From: Paenibacillus sp. 37 | GTDB taxonomy: Bacteria > Bacillota > Bacilli > Paenibacillales > Paenibacillaceae | Length of the DNA: 64,000 nucleotides | Assembly: GCF_008386395.1 (NCBI RefSeq) | Contig: NZ_CP043761.1 | Location: 6,572,001 to 6,636,000 of the forward strand | Direction of reading: 5' to 3' | Shown: piece by piece, positions 45,003 to 52,507 of the stretch | Numbering within the stretch: the stretch's first letter is position 1 | Layout of the letters: each line of letters starts with the position of its first letter | Made by a program: the position numbers and the translations under genes | Notes under the pieces: generated by a model | Told to the model about the DNA's origin: nothing | The model's input: the letters and a program-made list of their open reading frames with translations, nothing else | Database searches by the model: none

Positions 45003-45677
45003 TTATTTGAACGGATTCCGCCACTCCATCAGGGCAGCATAATTACAGGATTCCTCATCGTCCAGATAGTCTGCGGTCACACCAACGGGCATGCGGCCAC
45101 AGCGAAGCAGGAACGATATCACCGGGTCACGCCTCTCTCCCGCTGTTACCTGATCCAGATATTCCTGCGCAGACAGTTGGTCTGCAACCAGATGATAACC
45201 GGGCATTCTACCAGCGCCTAGTAACCGATCCATACCCTGTGCAATCACAAGATGGTACATCGCCTGCATCATCAACTGAGCCATTCCCCATTTTCGGTAC
45301 TTTGGACGAACACAGAGATCAACAATATACAGCGTGTTGCCATCCGGCTGATGGTTACGAATATAACCGTCATCCGTTACTTCGGCCCAGGTATGACTTG
45401 CTGGATGTGCAGGGTCCCACTGCATCCGTAGCGAGGTCATTGAGCCAGCCAATTCTCCATCGACTTCAATACAGATGGCACCCTCCGGGTAATGCTGCAC
45501 ATGACTGGTGAGCTGCTCGTGACTCCAGAGCAGCTCTTCCGGATAAGGAGGAGGGAAACTCTCCGCCTGAATGCGAATGAGTTCCTCAAAGTCGGCTGCA
45601 ATATAATTGCGAACGACTGCTTTTACCCTTTTACCATTCCGCTCCGGGTCGGTGATCAGCATTTCTTTCGTATACAT
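45003..45677 (-). CDS. GNAT acetyltransferase, counterpart of the YhcX N-terminal domain
   Basis: A 224-residue acetyltransferase. Segments HTWAEVTDDGYIRNHQPDG, VRPKYRKWGMAQLM, GAGRMPGYHLVADQLSAQEY and YAALMEWRNPF follow the N-terminal half of the Bacillus YhcX protein, recalled from memory. In YhcX this domain is fused to a nitrilase domain; here the nitrilase is a separate gene 74 bases upstream. The two products probably act together on an amine or amide substrate that is unknown. Confidence 0.85.
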   Translation of the reverse strand: MYTKEMLITDPERNGKRVKAVVRNYIAADFEELIRIQAESFPPPYPEELLWSHEQLTSHVQHYPEGAICIEVDGELAGSMTSLRMQWDPAHPASHTWAEVTDDGYIRNHQPDGNTLYIVDLCVRPKYRKWGMAQLMMQAMYHLVIAQGMDRLLGAGRMPGYHLVADQLSAQEYLDQVTAGERRDPVISFLLRCGRMPVGVTADYLDDEESCNYAALMEWRNPFK

Positions 45678-45751
45678 GTTGCCGGTTCACCCCTTTCCAC
45701 TGACAAATGAACTCCAAAACTCTGTTTTGCTTCGGTTTTAAACGTAGTTGC

Positions 45752-46609
45752 CTAAACCCAATCGGTATACAGATCGGTACGGCGGTCACGCCAGGTCGTT
45801 ACCGATCCACGTTCACGCACCTCATACAGCAAGTCCAGATCCAGATCGGCGGTCACGATCATATCGTTGTTAATCTCACCCTCGGCCAGAATGCCACGTG
45901 GCGGGAATGGGATATCATTCGGCGTAATAATGGCAGCCTGTCCATAGTTGGCACGCATGAAGTCAACGGTCGGCAGGTTACCCACTGTTCCGGTTAACAC
46001 AACATACACCTGATTCTCTACCGCACGGGCATGACTCGTATAACGCACACGGTAGAATCCGTGACGATCGTCCGTACAGGAAGGACAGAAGATCACGTCA
46101 GCGCCTTTGGCTTTGGCCATCCGTACAATTTCCGGGAATTCAATATCGTAACAGGTCAGCATGGCAATACGGCCTTTGTCCGTGTCGAACACCTCAAGTC
46201 CCTCTCCGGGAGCCATATTCCATTCCTGGACTTCGGTTGGTGTAATGTGAATCTTGTCCTGGCGAGCGATGCGACCATCTGGATAGAACATGTGGGCTGT
46301 ATTATACAGCTTCCCTTCACGGCGAATGACGTGGGTTCCCCCGATGACGTGCATGCAATACTTGGCAGCAAGTGAAGTGAACAGTTGTTCATATTGTTCC
46401 GTATAGTTCGGCAGATCCTCAATCGTCAGTGCATTGCCTTGTTTGTCCCCAATGGACATTAACTGCGTTGTGAAAAATTCCGGGAACAGCACAAATTCGG
46501 TTCCGTATTCGCTCGCTGTCCGTATGTAATGCTCAGCCTGAGCGGCGAACTGCTCAAACGAGCTGATTGTGTGCAATTGGTATTGTACAGCGGATACCCG
46601 CAGTTTCAT
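45752..46609 (-). CDS. carbon-nitrogen hydrolase (nitrilase family), counterpart of the YhcX C-terminal domain
   Basis: A 285-residue nitrilase-superfamily amidase. The Glu-Lys-Cys triad is visible in VLFPEFFTTQLM, RQDKIHITP and MLTCYDIEFPE. The first strands, LRVSAVQYQLHTISSFEQFA, and the segment RVRYTSHARAVENQVYVVLTGTVGNLP follow the C-terminal half of YhcX. It is the first gene of an operon with two acetyltransferases. GGAGGTGTACGAAC precedes the ATG. The likely reaction is amide hydrolysis; the substrate is not known. Confidence 0.9.
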   Translation of the reverse strand: MKLRVSAVQYQLHTISSFEQFAAQAEHYIRTASEYGTEFVLFPEFFTTQLMSIGDKQGNALTIEDLPNYTEQYEQLFTSLAAKYCMHVIGGTHVIRREGKLYNTAHMFYPDGRIARQDKIHITPTEVQEWNMAPGEGLEVFDTDKGRIAMLTCYDIEFPEIVRMAKAKGADVIFCPSCTDDRHGFYRVRYTSHARAVENQVYVVLTGTVGNLPTVDFMRANYGQAAIITPNDIPFPPRGILAEGEINNDMIVTADLDLDLLYEVRERGSVTTWRDRRTDLYTDWV

Positions 46610-46689
46610 GTTCGTACACCTCCATCATGATTATGCTTCCATTGTAACAACGATCCGGGGTCAACAAAAGAGTATTTGCTCTGGGCACT

Positions 46690-46719
46690 ACAATGACAGA
46701 ATAACCTTCCCATCACTCC
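46690..46719. repeat. truncated copy D of the dispersed palindromic repeat
   Basis: ACAGAATAACCTTCC is identical to the left end of copy B and is followed by a degenerate CATCACTCC. The rest of the unit is missing: the copy abuts the stop codon of the LysR gene. Confidence 0.55.
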
Positions 46720-46720
46720 C

Positions 46721-47605
46721 TTACTCACCCAGCATCGACTGTGTGAATGCAATCCACTCTCTCGTGGCAAATGAAAGATAACGATCCTTCCGCCAGATCA
46801 TGCCGAGCTGCCATGGAATCACCGGTTCCACCACGGGTATGATGCGTACACGCATATGATCCACCTCACGACAGATCGTCTCCGGCAGTAAGGCTACACC
46901 CAGATTGGCGGCAACCATCGCGCTGAGCAGATCCCACTGAGAGCTCTCATATACCACACGGGGCTGGAACCCCGCATGCTGGCAAGCCACAATAATCCGG
47001 TCATGCAATGCAAAATCCTCCCGGAACAGCACAAAGGCGTCGTTTTCCAGTTCATGCAGCGCGACCGACTCTTTCTCCGCAAGTGGATGTGAAGGGTGTA
47101 CGAGCAGGTTCAGCTTCTCTTTCACAAACACAAAATGATCCAACAGCTCATCCACGGTTGGCAGTACGGCAACGCCAATATCCAGTGCACCGCTGATCAC
47201 ATCAGCCTCCACTTTTTTGGCGCCATCCTCAAACAGTTGAATGGTCACCTGCGGGTAGGCTTTGTGAAATTCACCAATGATCATGGGGAAAAAGCTTGAT
47301 CCTACCATTGGCGGCAAGCCGATCCGCAGATGGCCTTTTTTCAAGTTCATCAGATCGTCCAATTCTGACGACAGACTACGGAATGATTTTTCAATCTCCA
47401 GTGCCTGCCGAAAAAAAACATGACCTGCATCGGTTAGTTCCACCTTTTTTCCATAACGGTCCAGTAGCGTGATCCCCAATTCCTCTTCAAGACTCTTGAC
47501 CGTCTTGCTGATCGTGGGCTGGGTGATATACAGAACTTCGGCGGCTTTTGTGAAGCTCTGCTGCCGGGCAACTTCCAGAAAATATTGCAAATGGCGGATA
47601 TCCAT
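46721..47605 (-). CDS. LysR-family regulator, CidR-like
   Basis: A 294-residue LysR regulator. The winged helix is MDIRHLQYFLEVARQQSFTKAAEVLYITQPTISKTVKSLE in outline, with the recognition helix at about 29-48. The effector domain begins near GHLRIGLPPMVGSSFFP. Divergent cidA/cidB-type genes match the CidR arrangement of Bacillus and Staphylococcus, where CidR responds to acetate or overflow metabolism. The ATG at 47605 follows GGTGGGG; an earlier in-frame ATG at 47626 overlaps that site. Confidence 0.88.
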   Translation of the reverse strand: MDIRHLQYFLEVARQQSFTKAAEVLYITQPTISKTVKSLEEELGITLLDRYGKKVELTDAGHVFFRQALEIEKSFRSLSSELDDLMNLKKGHLRIGLPPMVGSSFFPMIIGEFHKAYPQVTIQLFEDGAKKVEADVISGALDIGVAVLPTVDELLDHFVFVKEKLNLLVHPSHPLAEKESVALHELENDAFVLFREDFALHDRIIVACQHAGFQPRVVYESSQWDLLSAMVAANLGVALLPETICREVDHMRVRIIPVVEPVIPWQLGMIWRKDRYLSFATREWIAFTQSMLGE

Positions 47606-47646
47606 CGGTTGATCCCCACCTCTCATAGATAAATGGAATAGTAAAC

Positions 47647-47704
47647 ATTCTTAATATGCATTTTACTCATGAAAGAATGCCATGTAAAATTTGTGATATC
47701 AAAT
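47647..47704. promoter_or_regulatory. candidate LysR (CidR) binding region
   Basis: Two dyads lie between the divergent cidR-like and cidA-like genes: ATTCTT/AAGAAT (47647-47678) and ATTTG-N6-CAAAT (47689-47704), the second fitting the T-N11-A pattern of LysR sites. No good -35 is seen before cidA, which fits a need for an activator. Confidence 0.4.
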
Positions 47705-47760
47705 GAAACATTTTCAAAAAAAATTAAACGATTACGTTGATTATATAAGGAGGGATTGAA

Positions 47761-48132
47761 GTGAAAAAATGGGGCCTTGGTATTGCACAGGTTGCGCTCT
47801 TAATGGTTTTTTCACTGCTTATGGACCTGCTGGCCCGTACTCTCCATCTTCCTGTACCCGGTTCAATACTCGGTATGGTTGTGTTATTCATTCTGCTTCA
47901 GACTCGTGTCGTGAAGCTGCGTTGGATTGAAGTTGGGGCTGCCTGGCTGCTCGGTGAACTATTGTTATTTTTTATCCCGTCAGCCGTTGGCATCATGAAC
48001 TATATGCCCATGCTGGAGCATGACGGATTGCAGATTTTATTCATCGTACTGCTTAGTACATTCCTGGTCATGTCCTGCACAGGCCTGGTTGCTACACGAA
48101 TTGCCAAACGAAAGGAGCGTCACACCGGATGA
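47761..48132 (+). CDS. cidA: CidA/LrgA holin-like membrane protein
   Basis: A 123-residue protein with four membrane helices and the family core LPVPGSILGMVVLFILL. CidA/LrgA proteins form holin-like oligomers that influence murein hydrolase release, programmed lysis and, in later work, pyruvate movement. A GTG start at 47761 has AGGAGGGATT just upstream. The stop overlaps the next start (ATGA). It lies next to a CidR-like activator, so the name cidA fits better than lrgA, though the sequence alone does not decide. Confidence 0.9.
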   Translation: MKKWGLGIAQVALLMVFSLLMDLLARTLHLPVPGSILGMVVLFILLQTRVVKLRWIEVGAAWLLGELLLFFIPSAVGIMNYMPMLEHDGLQILFIVLLSTFLVMSCTGLVATRIAKRKERHTG

Positions 48133-48809
48133 TTGGATTTCTCTGCCTGCTGTTAACCGTCGGTATCTATGGGGTCGCCAAACGAATGTATCGTAATCTG
48201 CCGAAAGTGTACCTGTCTCCGTTGCTCATTACGCCACTACTTGTCGTTGGCATATTACTTGCAACCGGAACGGATTATGCCACGTATAGCAGTGGCGGCA
48301 AATGGCTGAGTCTGCTTCTTCAACCGGCCACCGTGGCTTTTGCCGTTCCGCTCTATACCTTTTTCCATGTACTCAAAAAACATATTTCCGAGATTGTCTT
48401 CAGTGTCATGACCGGTTCAGTCGTTGCCGTACTCTCTTCTGCCCTGCTCGCCAAATGGTTGCGCCTGGATTCCGGTCTCATTCATAGTCTGATCCCAAGA
48501 TCGATTACCACCCCAATTGCCATGAACGTATCCGCCACCATCGGTGGCATACCCGCAGTGACAGCTGTTTTTGTTATTATGACTGGTCTGCTCGGAGTGA
48601 TTATGGGCCCTTCTATTGTCAAAATGCTGCGCATCGATGGGGAGATTGCACGAGGCACACTGTTTGGAACCGGTGCCCATGGCACAGGGACATCCAAGGC
48701 GTTTGAACTGAGTTCCCTGACCGGTACCATCTCCAGCATCTCCATGGTGCTCGCTGCATTGTTCACTTTAGCCGTTGCACCCGTCCTTTCCAAACTTATT
48801 TTTCCATAA
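48129..48809 (+). CDS. cidB: CidB/LrgB membrane protein
   Basis: A 226-residue polytopic protein with the LrgB/CidB signatures LLQPATVAFAVPLY, LIPRSITTPIAM, GGIPAVTAVFVI and GTGAHGTGTSKAFE. It works with CidA, forming a membrane unit. It overlaps cidA by four bases, so translation is coupled. About seven helices are predicted. No terminator is obvious in the short AT-rich gap that follows. Confidence 0.93.
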   Translation: MIGFLCLLLTVGIYGVAKRMYRNLPKVYLSPLLITPLLVVGILLATGTDYATYSSGGKWLSLLLQPATVAFAVPLYTFFHVLKKHISEIVFSVMTGSVVAVLSSALLAKWLRLDSGLIHSLIPRSITTPIAMNVSATIGGIPAVTAVFVIMTGLLGVIMGPSIVKMLRIDGEIARGTLFGTGAHGTGTSKAFELSSLTGTISSISMVLAALFTLAVAPVLSKLIFP

Positions 48810-48915
48810 TAGATGGCATTATTCCACTTTTTTGAAATATTATTGTTGTATTAAAGCCCTTTCTTCCTTACAATAAGGACAGGTTTTTAATTGTGAATAT
48901 TGCGGGGGAGATGCG

Positions 48916-49434
48916 ATGAAAAGAACCGGAATGAAGAGATCTCTGGACCGTCTTGGACGAATTGTCCTTCCCAAAGAAATGCGGGATACGATGGAAATCC
49001 ATATCGGCGATCCGCTTGAGTTTTTCATTGAAGGGAAAGAGTTGATTTTAAGAAAGTACAAATCAACATTATGTATTTTTTGCGGTGATGTAGATACGGA
49101 AATGTATTTCAAAGAACAATTCATCTGCAGGACTTGTGCAATTCAATTAAAACACCCGGATGACTCTCCCGACTGGTTCGTACCTCAGAACAAACAGGCT
49201 CCTGCACCCGTGGAGCGTCCTGCTTCCAAATCCGCCCCAGTCTCATCTCCCGCTAGGGAAGAAGGGACCACAGCTGACAACCAAGAATATCCGGACCTGC
49301 GGCCAAAGACGGCACGCATGCTGCAACAGATGAAAGAAATTGTTGAACAGAATCCCGGTTTGGCTCAACAGCAAATTGCGGAAAAGCTTGGCATCAGCCA
49401 AGGACGCGTCTCTCAATTAAAAAAGTTACTATAA
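48916..49434 (+). CDS. AbrB-type regulator with zinc ribbon and extra C-terminal HTH
   Basis: A 172-residue protein with three parts. Residues 5-50 form an AbrB/SpoVT swapped-hairpin domain (LDRLGRIVLPKEMRDTM, DPLEFFIEGKELILRKY). Residues 54-80 carry two cysteine pairs (LCIFCG and ICRTCA), a likely zinc ribbon. After a Pro/Ala/Ser-rich linker, residues 130-172 make a helix-turn-helix (NPGLAQQQIAEKLGISQGRV). AbrB-family proteins are transition-state regulators. The added HTH makes two DNA-binding modules in one chain. GGGGGAG precedes the ATG. Confidence 0.85.
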   Translation: MKRTGMKRSLDRLGRIVLPKEMRDTMEIHIGDPLEFFIEGKELILRKYKSTLCIFCGDVDTEMYFKEQFICRTCAIQLKHPDDSPDWFVPQNKQAPAPVERPASKSAPVSSPAREEGTTADNQEYPDLRPKTARMLQQMKEIVEQNPGLAQQQIAEKLGISQGRVSQLKKLL

Positions 49435-49494
49435 TCAAAATGGCATTCGATCATTTATAGTCAGAAGACCTTCCGATCAGGAAGTCCCGCTGCA

Positions 49495-49530
49495 AGAGAA
49501 CCCGTTGTTTTTCGTGGGTTCTTCTTTTTT
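49495..49530 (+). terminator. intrinsic terminator of the AbrB-type gene
   Basis: The arms AGAACCC and GGGTTCT are followed by TCTTTTTTT. The terminator ends about 29 bases before the next start codon, which leaves little room for a separate promoter after it. Confidence 0.75.
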
Positions 49531-49558
49531 TATTCAACTTGTAATGGAAAGGAGTTCT

Positions 49559-50254
49559 ATGGATAAAATTCTGTATTTATCACAATTCGACCTCATGTCC
49601 TCCTTATCCGAGGCAGACCTGATTGAAATGGATGGGATGACCTCTATCACGACCATACCCAAAAACAGACAGATCCAGACACCGGATACGTTTGCGGAGG
49701 GTTTCTATTTTGTAAAACGGGGAAAGGTTCGTTTATATACATTAAATCCGGAGGGCAAACAGTTCACTCTCGATATGTTGACGGAAGGTAACGTGTTTGG
49801 AGAAATGAACGGAATCTCACTCGGAACACGCGCCGTTTATATCGAAACGATGGAGGAGTGTGATATTTGCCTGATGAACAAACAACGTTTTGAACAGTTT
49901 TTGATTGAACATCCACAATTTATGATGAGACTGATGAACGTACTAAGCGAGCGGATCAAGCAAATGAGTGAGTTGACACAGACGCTCGCACTCGGAAACC
50001 TGCATGAAAAGGTGCTACATAATCTCTTCCGCCTGGCTGAACAGATGGGATGGATCGAAGAAGATGAGTTCTGCAAGATTCAACTCGCACTTACCCATCA
50101 GGAGATTGCCTGGATGGCGGGGGCTACACGGGAATCGGTTACGATTGTCATGCAAGACTTGGCAAAAGCAGGTCGTATTCGTACCGGATTCAAATCGGTC
50201 TCCCTTCATCGTGACGAAATCGCTACCCTTCGGAAAATCACTGCCCACTTGTAA
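49559..50254 (+). CDS. Crp/Fnr-family transcriptional regulator
   Basis: A 231-residue regulator with an N-terminal cyclic-nucleotide-binding-type beta-roll (FAEGFYFVKRGKVRLYTLNPEG in outline, then EGNVFGEMN), a long dimer helix and a C-terminal winged helix (LTHQEIAWMAGATRESVTIV). No cysteine cluster for an iron-sulphur sensor is present, and the cAMP phosphate-binding Arg-Ala pair is not obvious, so another ligand is likely. The ATG at 49559 has AAAGGAG at good spacing. A repair gene follows 77 bases downstream. Confidence 0.92.
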   Translation: MDKILYLSQFDLMSSLSEADLIEMDGMTSITTIPKNRQIQTPDTFAEGFYFVKRGKVRLYTLNPEGKQFTLDMLTEGNVFGEMNGISLGTRAVYIETMEECDICLMNKQRFEQFLIEHPQFMMRLMNVLSERIKQMSELTQTLALGNLHEKVLHNLFRLAEQMGWIEEDEFCKIQLALTHQEIAWMAGATRESVTIVMQDLAKAGRIRTGFKSVSLHRDEIATLRKITAHL

Positions 50255-50331
50255 GATGCCTTACATCCCCTTTCTCCAGCAAGTTGTACTGTATAACTCA
50301 TGATGCTATACAGCTAAGGAGGAATATACTG

Positions 50332-51171
50332 TTGAATGCTAAGCCAGATCTATTTATCCCTGAAGACGTTTTTCTTCGCAAAGGTGCCCGTAGAGCAACG
50401 GAGATCCCTGAGCATATCCGCAATTGGCTGCAAGCAGGACATATCGAATCTGTCAATCTGACCGAATGGCTGGCTGTAGATCATGTTTCTCTTTTTCAGA
50501 AGGTTACCCATGAATGGGGAATGGATACCGAAACCAGAGCAATTACAGAGCAGTTAACACAGATGGATGAGCAGCGAATCATGAAAATCATCCCGGCCAT
50601 AGCCATGCAATGGCTTGATCTGTTGAATCGTCTAACCATGAATGAACAAACGGATCTCTTTCGTTCCATTGCAGAGCATCGTTCAGACAGTGTTCGCTGC
50701 TGGGCGGCTTATATCATTGGGCTGAATTCTGGTCTGAACCTGACTGAAAAGTTGAAGCATATTCGGCCCTTTGGAGCAGATCATCACTTTGGTGTAAGAG
50801 AAATCGCCTGGATGGCTGTACGGGAGTCCATCTCTGCCGAATTATCCTTAGCCCTGCAGCAGTTAATCCCATGGAGCGTTGACCCTGATCCACTGATCCG
50901 TCGCTTTGCCATAGAATCAATCAGACCTCGTGGCGTCTGGACCAAGCATATTCAGGAGTTAAAAGAAAATCCGGCCATGGCCCTTCCCTTGCTTGACGCG
51001 GTGAAATCCGATGCCCATAAGTATGTACAGGATTCGTTAAGTAACTGGCTGAACGACGCCAGCAAGACCAATCCAGAGTGGGTGCGGCAGGTCTGTGCCA
51101 CTTGGACTCAGCAGTCGGATACACAATATACACGGCGAATCGTTAGACGTGCCACGCGAAGTCTTACATAA
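50332..51171 (+). CDS. DNA alkylation repair protein (AlkC/AlkD-like HEAT repeats)
   Basis: A 279-residue all-helical protein. Its C-terminal part, PDPLIRRFAIESIRPRGVW, LPLLDAVKSDAHKYVQDSLS and NWLNDASKTNPEWV, matches the AlkC/AlkD DNA glycosylase superfamily, which removes 3-methyladenine and bulky cationic lesions using stacked HEAT-like repeats. The YhaZ/AlkC branch is most similar in length. The start is TTG 50332, placed nine bases after AAGGAGG; earlier in-frame TTG lacks such a site. It may be cotranscribed with the Crp/Fnr gene upstream. Confidence 0.82.
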   Translation: MNAKPDLFIPEDVFLRKGARRATEIPEHIRNWLQAGHIESVNLTEWLAVDHVSLFQKVTHEWGMDTETRAITEQLTQMDEQRIMKIIPAIAMQWLDLLNRLTMNEQTDLFRSIAEHRSDSVRCWAAYIIGLNSGLNLTEKLKHIRPFGADHHFGVREIAWMAVRESISAELSLALQQLIPWSVDPDPLIRRFAIESIRPRGVWTKHIQELKENPAMALPLLDAVKSDAHKYVQDSLSNWLNDASKTNPEWVRQVCATWTQQSDTQYTRRIVRRATRSLT

Positions 51172-51174
51172 AAA

Positions 51175-51208
51175 AAGATGACCACCGCTTACTGGCAGTG
51201 GTCATCTT
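51175..51208. terminator. intrinsic terminator
   Basis: The arms AAGATGACCAC and GTGGTCATCTT form a perfect 11-bp stem. The flanks are A-rich on the left and T-poor on the right, so it is a strong hairpin with best T-run on the minus strand. It separates convergent genes. Confidence 0.75.
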
Positions 51209-51296
51209 CTGCATAGGCATCCGCGTTTACATTCCTTTTGACAGGAATACCCTTTCCTCGGTAAATAGCCCAATAATGTTCCCTCTTATCATTAAC

Positions 51297-51677
51297 TTAC
51301 GCCTGAATCGCGTCCATCTGGCCTTCTTCTTCCGCTTCCAATCTGCGCATGCCTACCACCAGAACAATGATGTTAGCTACCAACAACACAGCCGGGAACG
51401 GAACAGCAGCGTATTGTGCATAGATCAGATGACTTCCCACGGCCCCAATCAGAATGAATGTCAGTATGCCTGAAGCCAGGATGCGAGTACGCGGAATCAG
51501 CAATCCTACTGCACTAAGCAACTCCGCAGCCCCGAGCAAATACATCGTCCATGTCGGATAAGAGAAACTTTCGAATGTCTGAATCATCATGTCTGCCCCA
51601 CTAATCTTGTTAAACCCTGTCATGACGAAAACACCTGCTAACACAACCAGAAAAACGTAACCCAAAATCTTGTTCAT
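51297..51677 (-). CDS. DoxX-family membrane protein
   Basis: A 126-residue protein with four membrane helices and the DoxX core FVMTGFNKISGADMMIQTFESFSYPTW (given here in outline, residues 18-44) and AAELLSAVGLLIPRTR. DoxX proteins are linked to quinone, thiosulfate or redox stress functions without an agreed biochemical role. The ATG at 51677 follows AGGAGGATAT. It is divergent from an HxlR-family regulator and has a promoter block matched at ribA. Confidence 0.88.
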   Translation of the reverse strand: MNKILGYVFLVVLAGVFVMTGFNKISGADMMIQTFESFSYPTWTMYLLGAAELLSAVGLLIPRTRILASGILTFILIGAVGSHLIYAQYAAVPFPAVLLVANIIVLVVGMRRLEAEEEGQMDAIQA

Positions 51678-51854
51678 GTGTATATCCTCCTGTAACAAAT
51701 TATATGTTCCTACTATGTAATGATTATTTTTGCTGCCCATTGTAAAAAAAGAATCTATGTTAAAGTTCCCAAAGGTCACTCTGTTTTCAACCGTTCAGCC
51801 GAGTTTAATTTTCAGAATGGTACGCGTTCATATTATACGTATTATTTATCACCA

Positions 51855-51905
51855 ACTTACTTTTGTGAAGTTAGTATATAATAATAATATAATTTCTTCA
51901 AGTAA
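51855..51905 (-). promoter_or_regulatory. doxX promoter with shared HxlR-type operator (copy 1)
   Basis: On the minus strand, -35 TTGAAG (51896-51901), 17 bases, -10 TATACT (51873-51878). Directly after the -10 lies ACTT-N5-AAGT (51858-51870), over the expected start site. The block is identical at 36 of 51 positions, with no gaps, to the ribA promoter block at 58799-58849. Confidence 0.68.
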
Positions 51906-51919
51906 TTTTTCACTGTATG

Positions 51920-51966
51920 ATGTATAATACATACAAAAGGTATGTTACAGTATATTTTGTAGTAAC
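51920..51966 (+). promoter_or_regulatory. hxlR-side control region
   Basis: A -10 TATAAT (51923-51928) lies inside a perfect 13-bp palindrome, ATGTAT-A-ATACAT (51920-51932). A further dyad GTTAC/GTAAC (51944-51966), with inner TACA/TGTA, follows. No good -35 was found. These are candidate autoregulatory sites for the HxlR gene. The rest of the 388-base gap between doxX and hxlR holds no gene. Confidence 0.45.
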
Positions 51967-52065
51967 CCTCATTTACTTGGATGTCCTATATTCTTAAAGC
52001 GGCAGAAACCATGTCCTTTCATATACAACCTGCGAAGAAAATAATCATGAATCGAGGTGAACACG

Positions 52066-52401
52066 TTGAAGCTAAAAAAAGTAAAAGCACCAAGTCCCTG
52101 TATGATCACTCAAGCCATAGACATCATAGGAAAGAAGTGGGTACTGTTAATCATGTACCAACTGTTGTCCGGACCCAAACGGTTTACGGAGCTTGAAGCA
52201 GAGATGGCGATCAGTGGACGACTTTTATCGGAGCGTTTGAAGGAAATGGAGACAGAAGGTATCGTAACCCGACACATGTTTCCCGAGATACCTCCCCGTG
52301 TAGAGTATGAATTAACACCTAAAGGCAGAGCCATTGAACCTGTCATTGATCAGATCTACAGTTGGTCATCCGACTGGTTGAAACAGCAGAAATCCGAGTA
52401 G
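52066..52401 (+). CDS. HxlR-family transcriptional regulator
   Basis: A 111-residue winged-helix regulator of the HxlR/YodB type. The conserved start CMITQAIDIIGKKWVLLIMYQLL is present (outline, residues 12-34), with Cys12 in the position used by YodB/CatR-type redox sensors. The recognition part is RFTELEAEMAISGRLLSERL and the wing is RHMFPEIPPRVEYELTPKG. TTG 52066 with GAGGTG seven bases upstream is preferred; GTG 52057 is possible. It is divergent from doxX and probably controls doxX and ribA. Confidence 0.88.
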   Translation: MKLKKVKAPSPCMITQAIDIIGKKWVLLIMYQLLSGPKRFTELEAEMAISGRLLSERLKEMETEGIVTRHMFPEIPPRVEYELTPKGRAIEPVIDQIYSWSSDWLKQQKSE

Positions 52402-52436
52402 TTGAATTGCTGTTCAATAATCTCTACTCAACACAA

Positions 52437-52490
52437 ATACGCCTGAATCGGGCCGATCTGCGGATCATTCCCTGATTCAGGCGTATTTAT
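52437..52490. terminator. bidirectional terminator
   Basis: A perfect 13-bp stem (arms ATACGCCTGAATC and GATTCAGGCGTAT) is followed by TTATATT and preceded by an A-rich flank. It separates the convergent hxlR and oxidoreductase genes. Confidence 0.85.
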
Positions 52491-52507
52491 ATTACGTTCA
52501 ACTTTTA

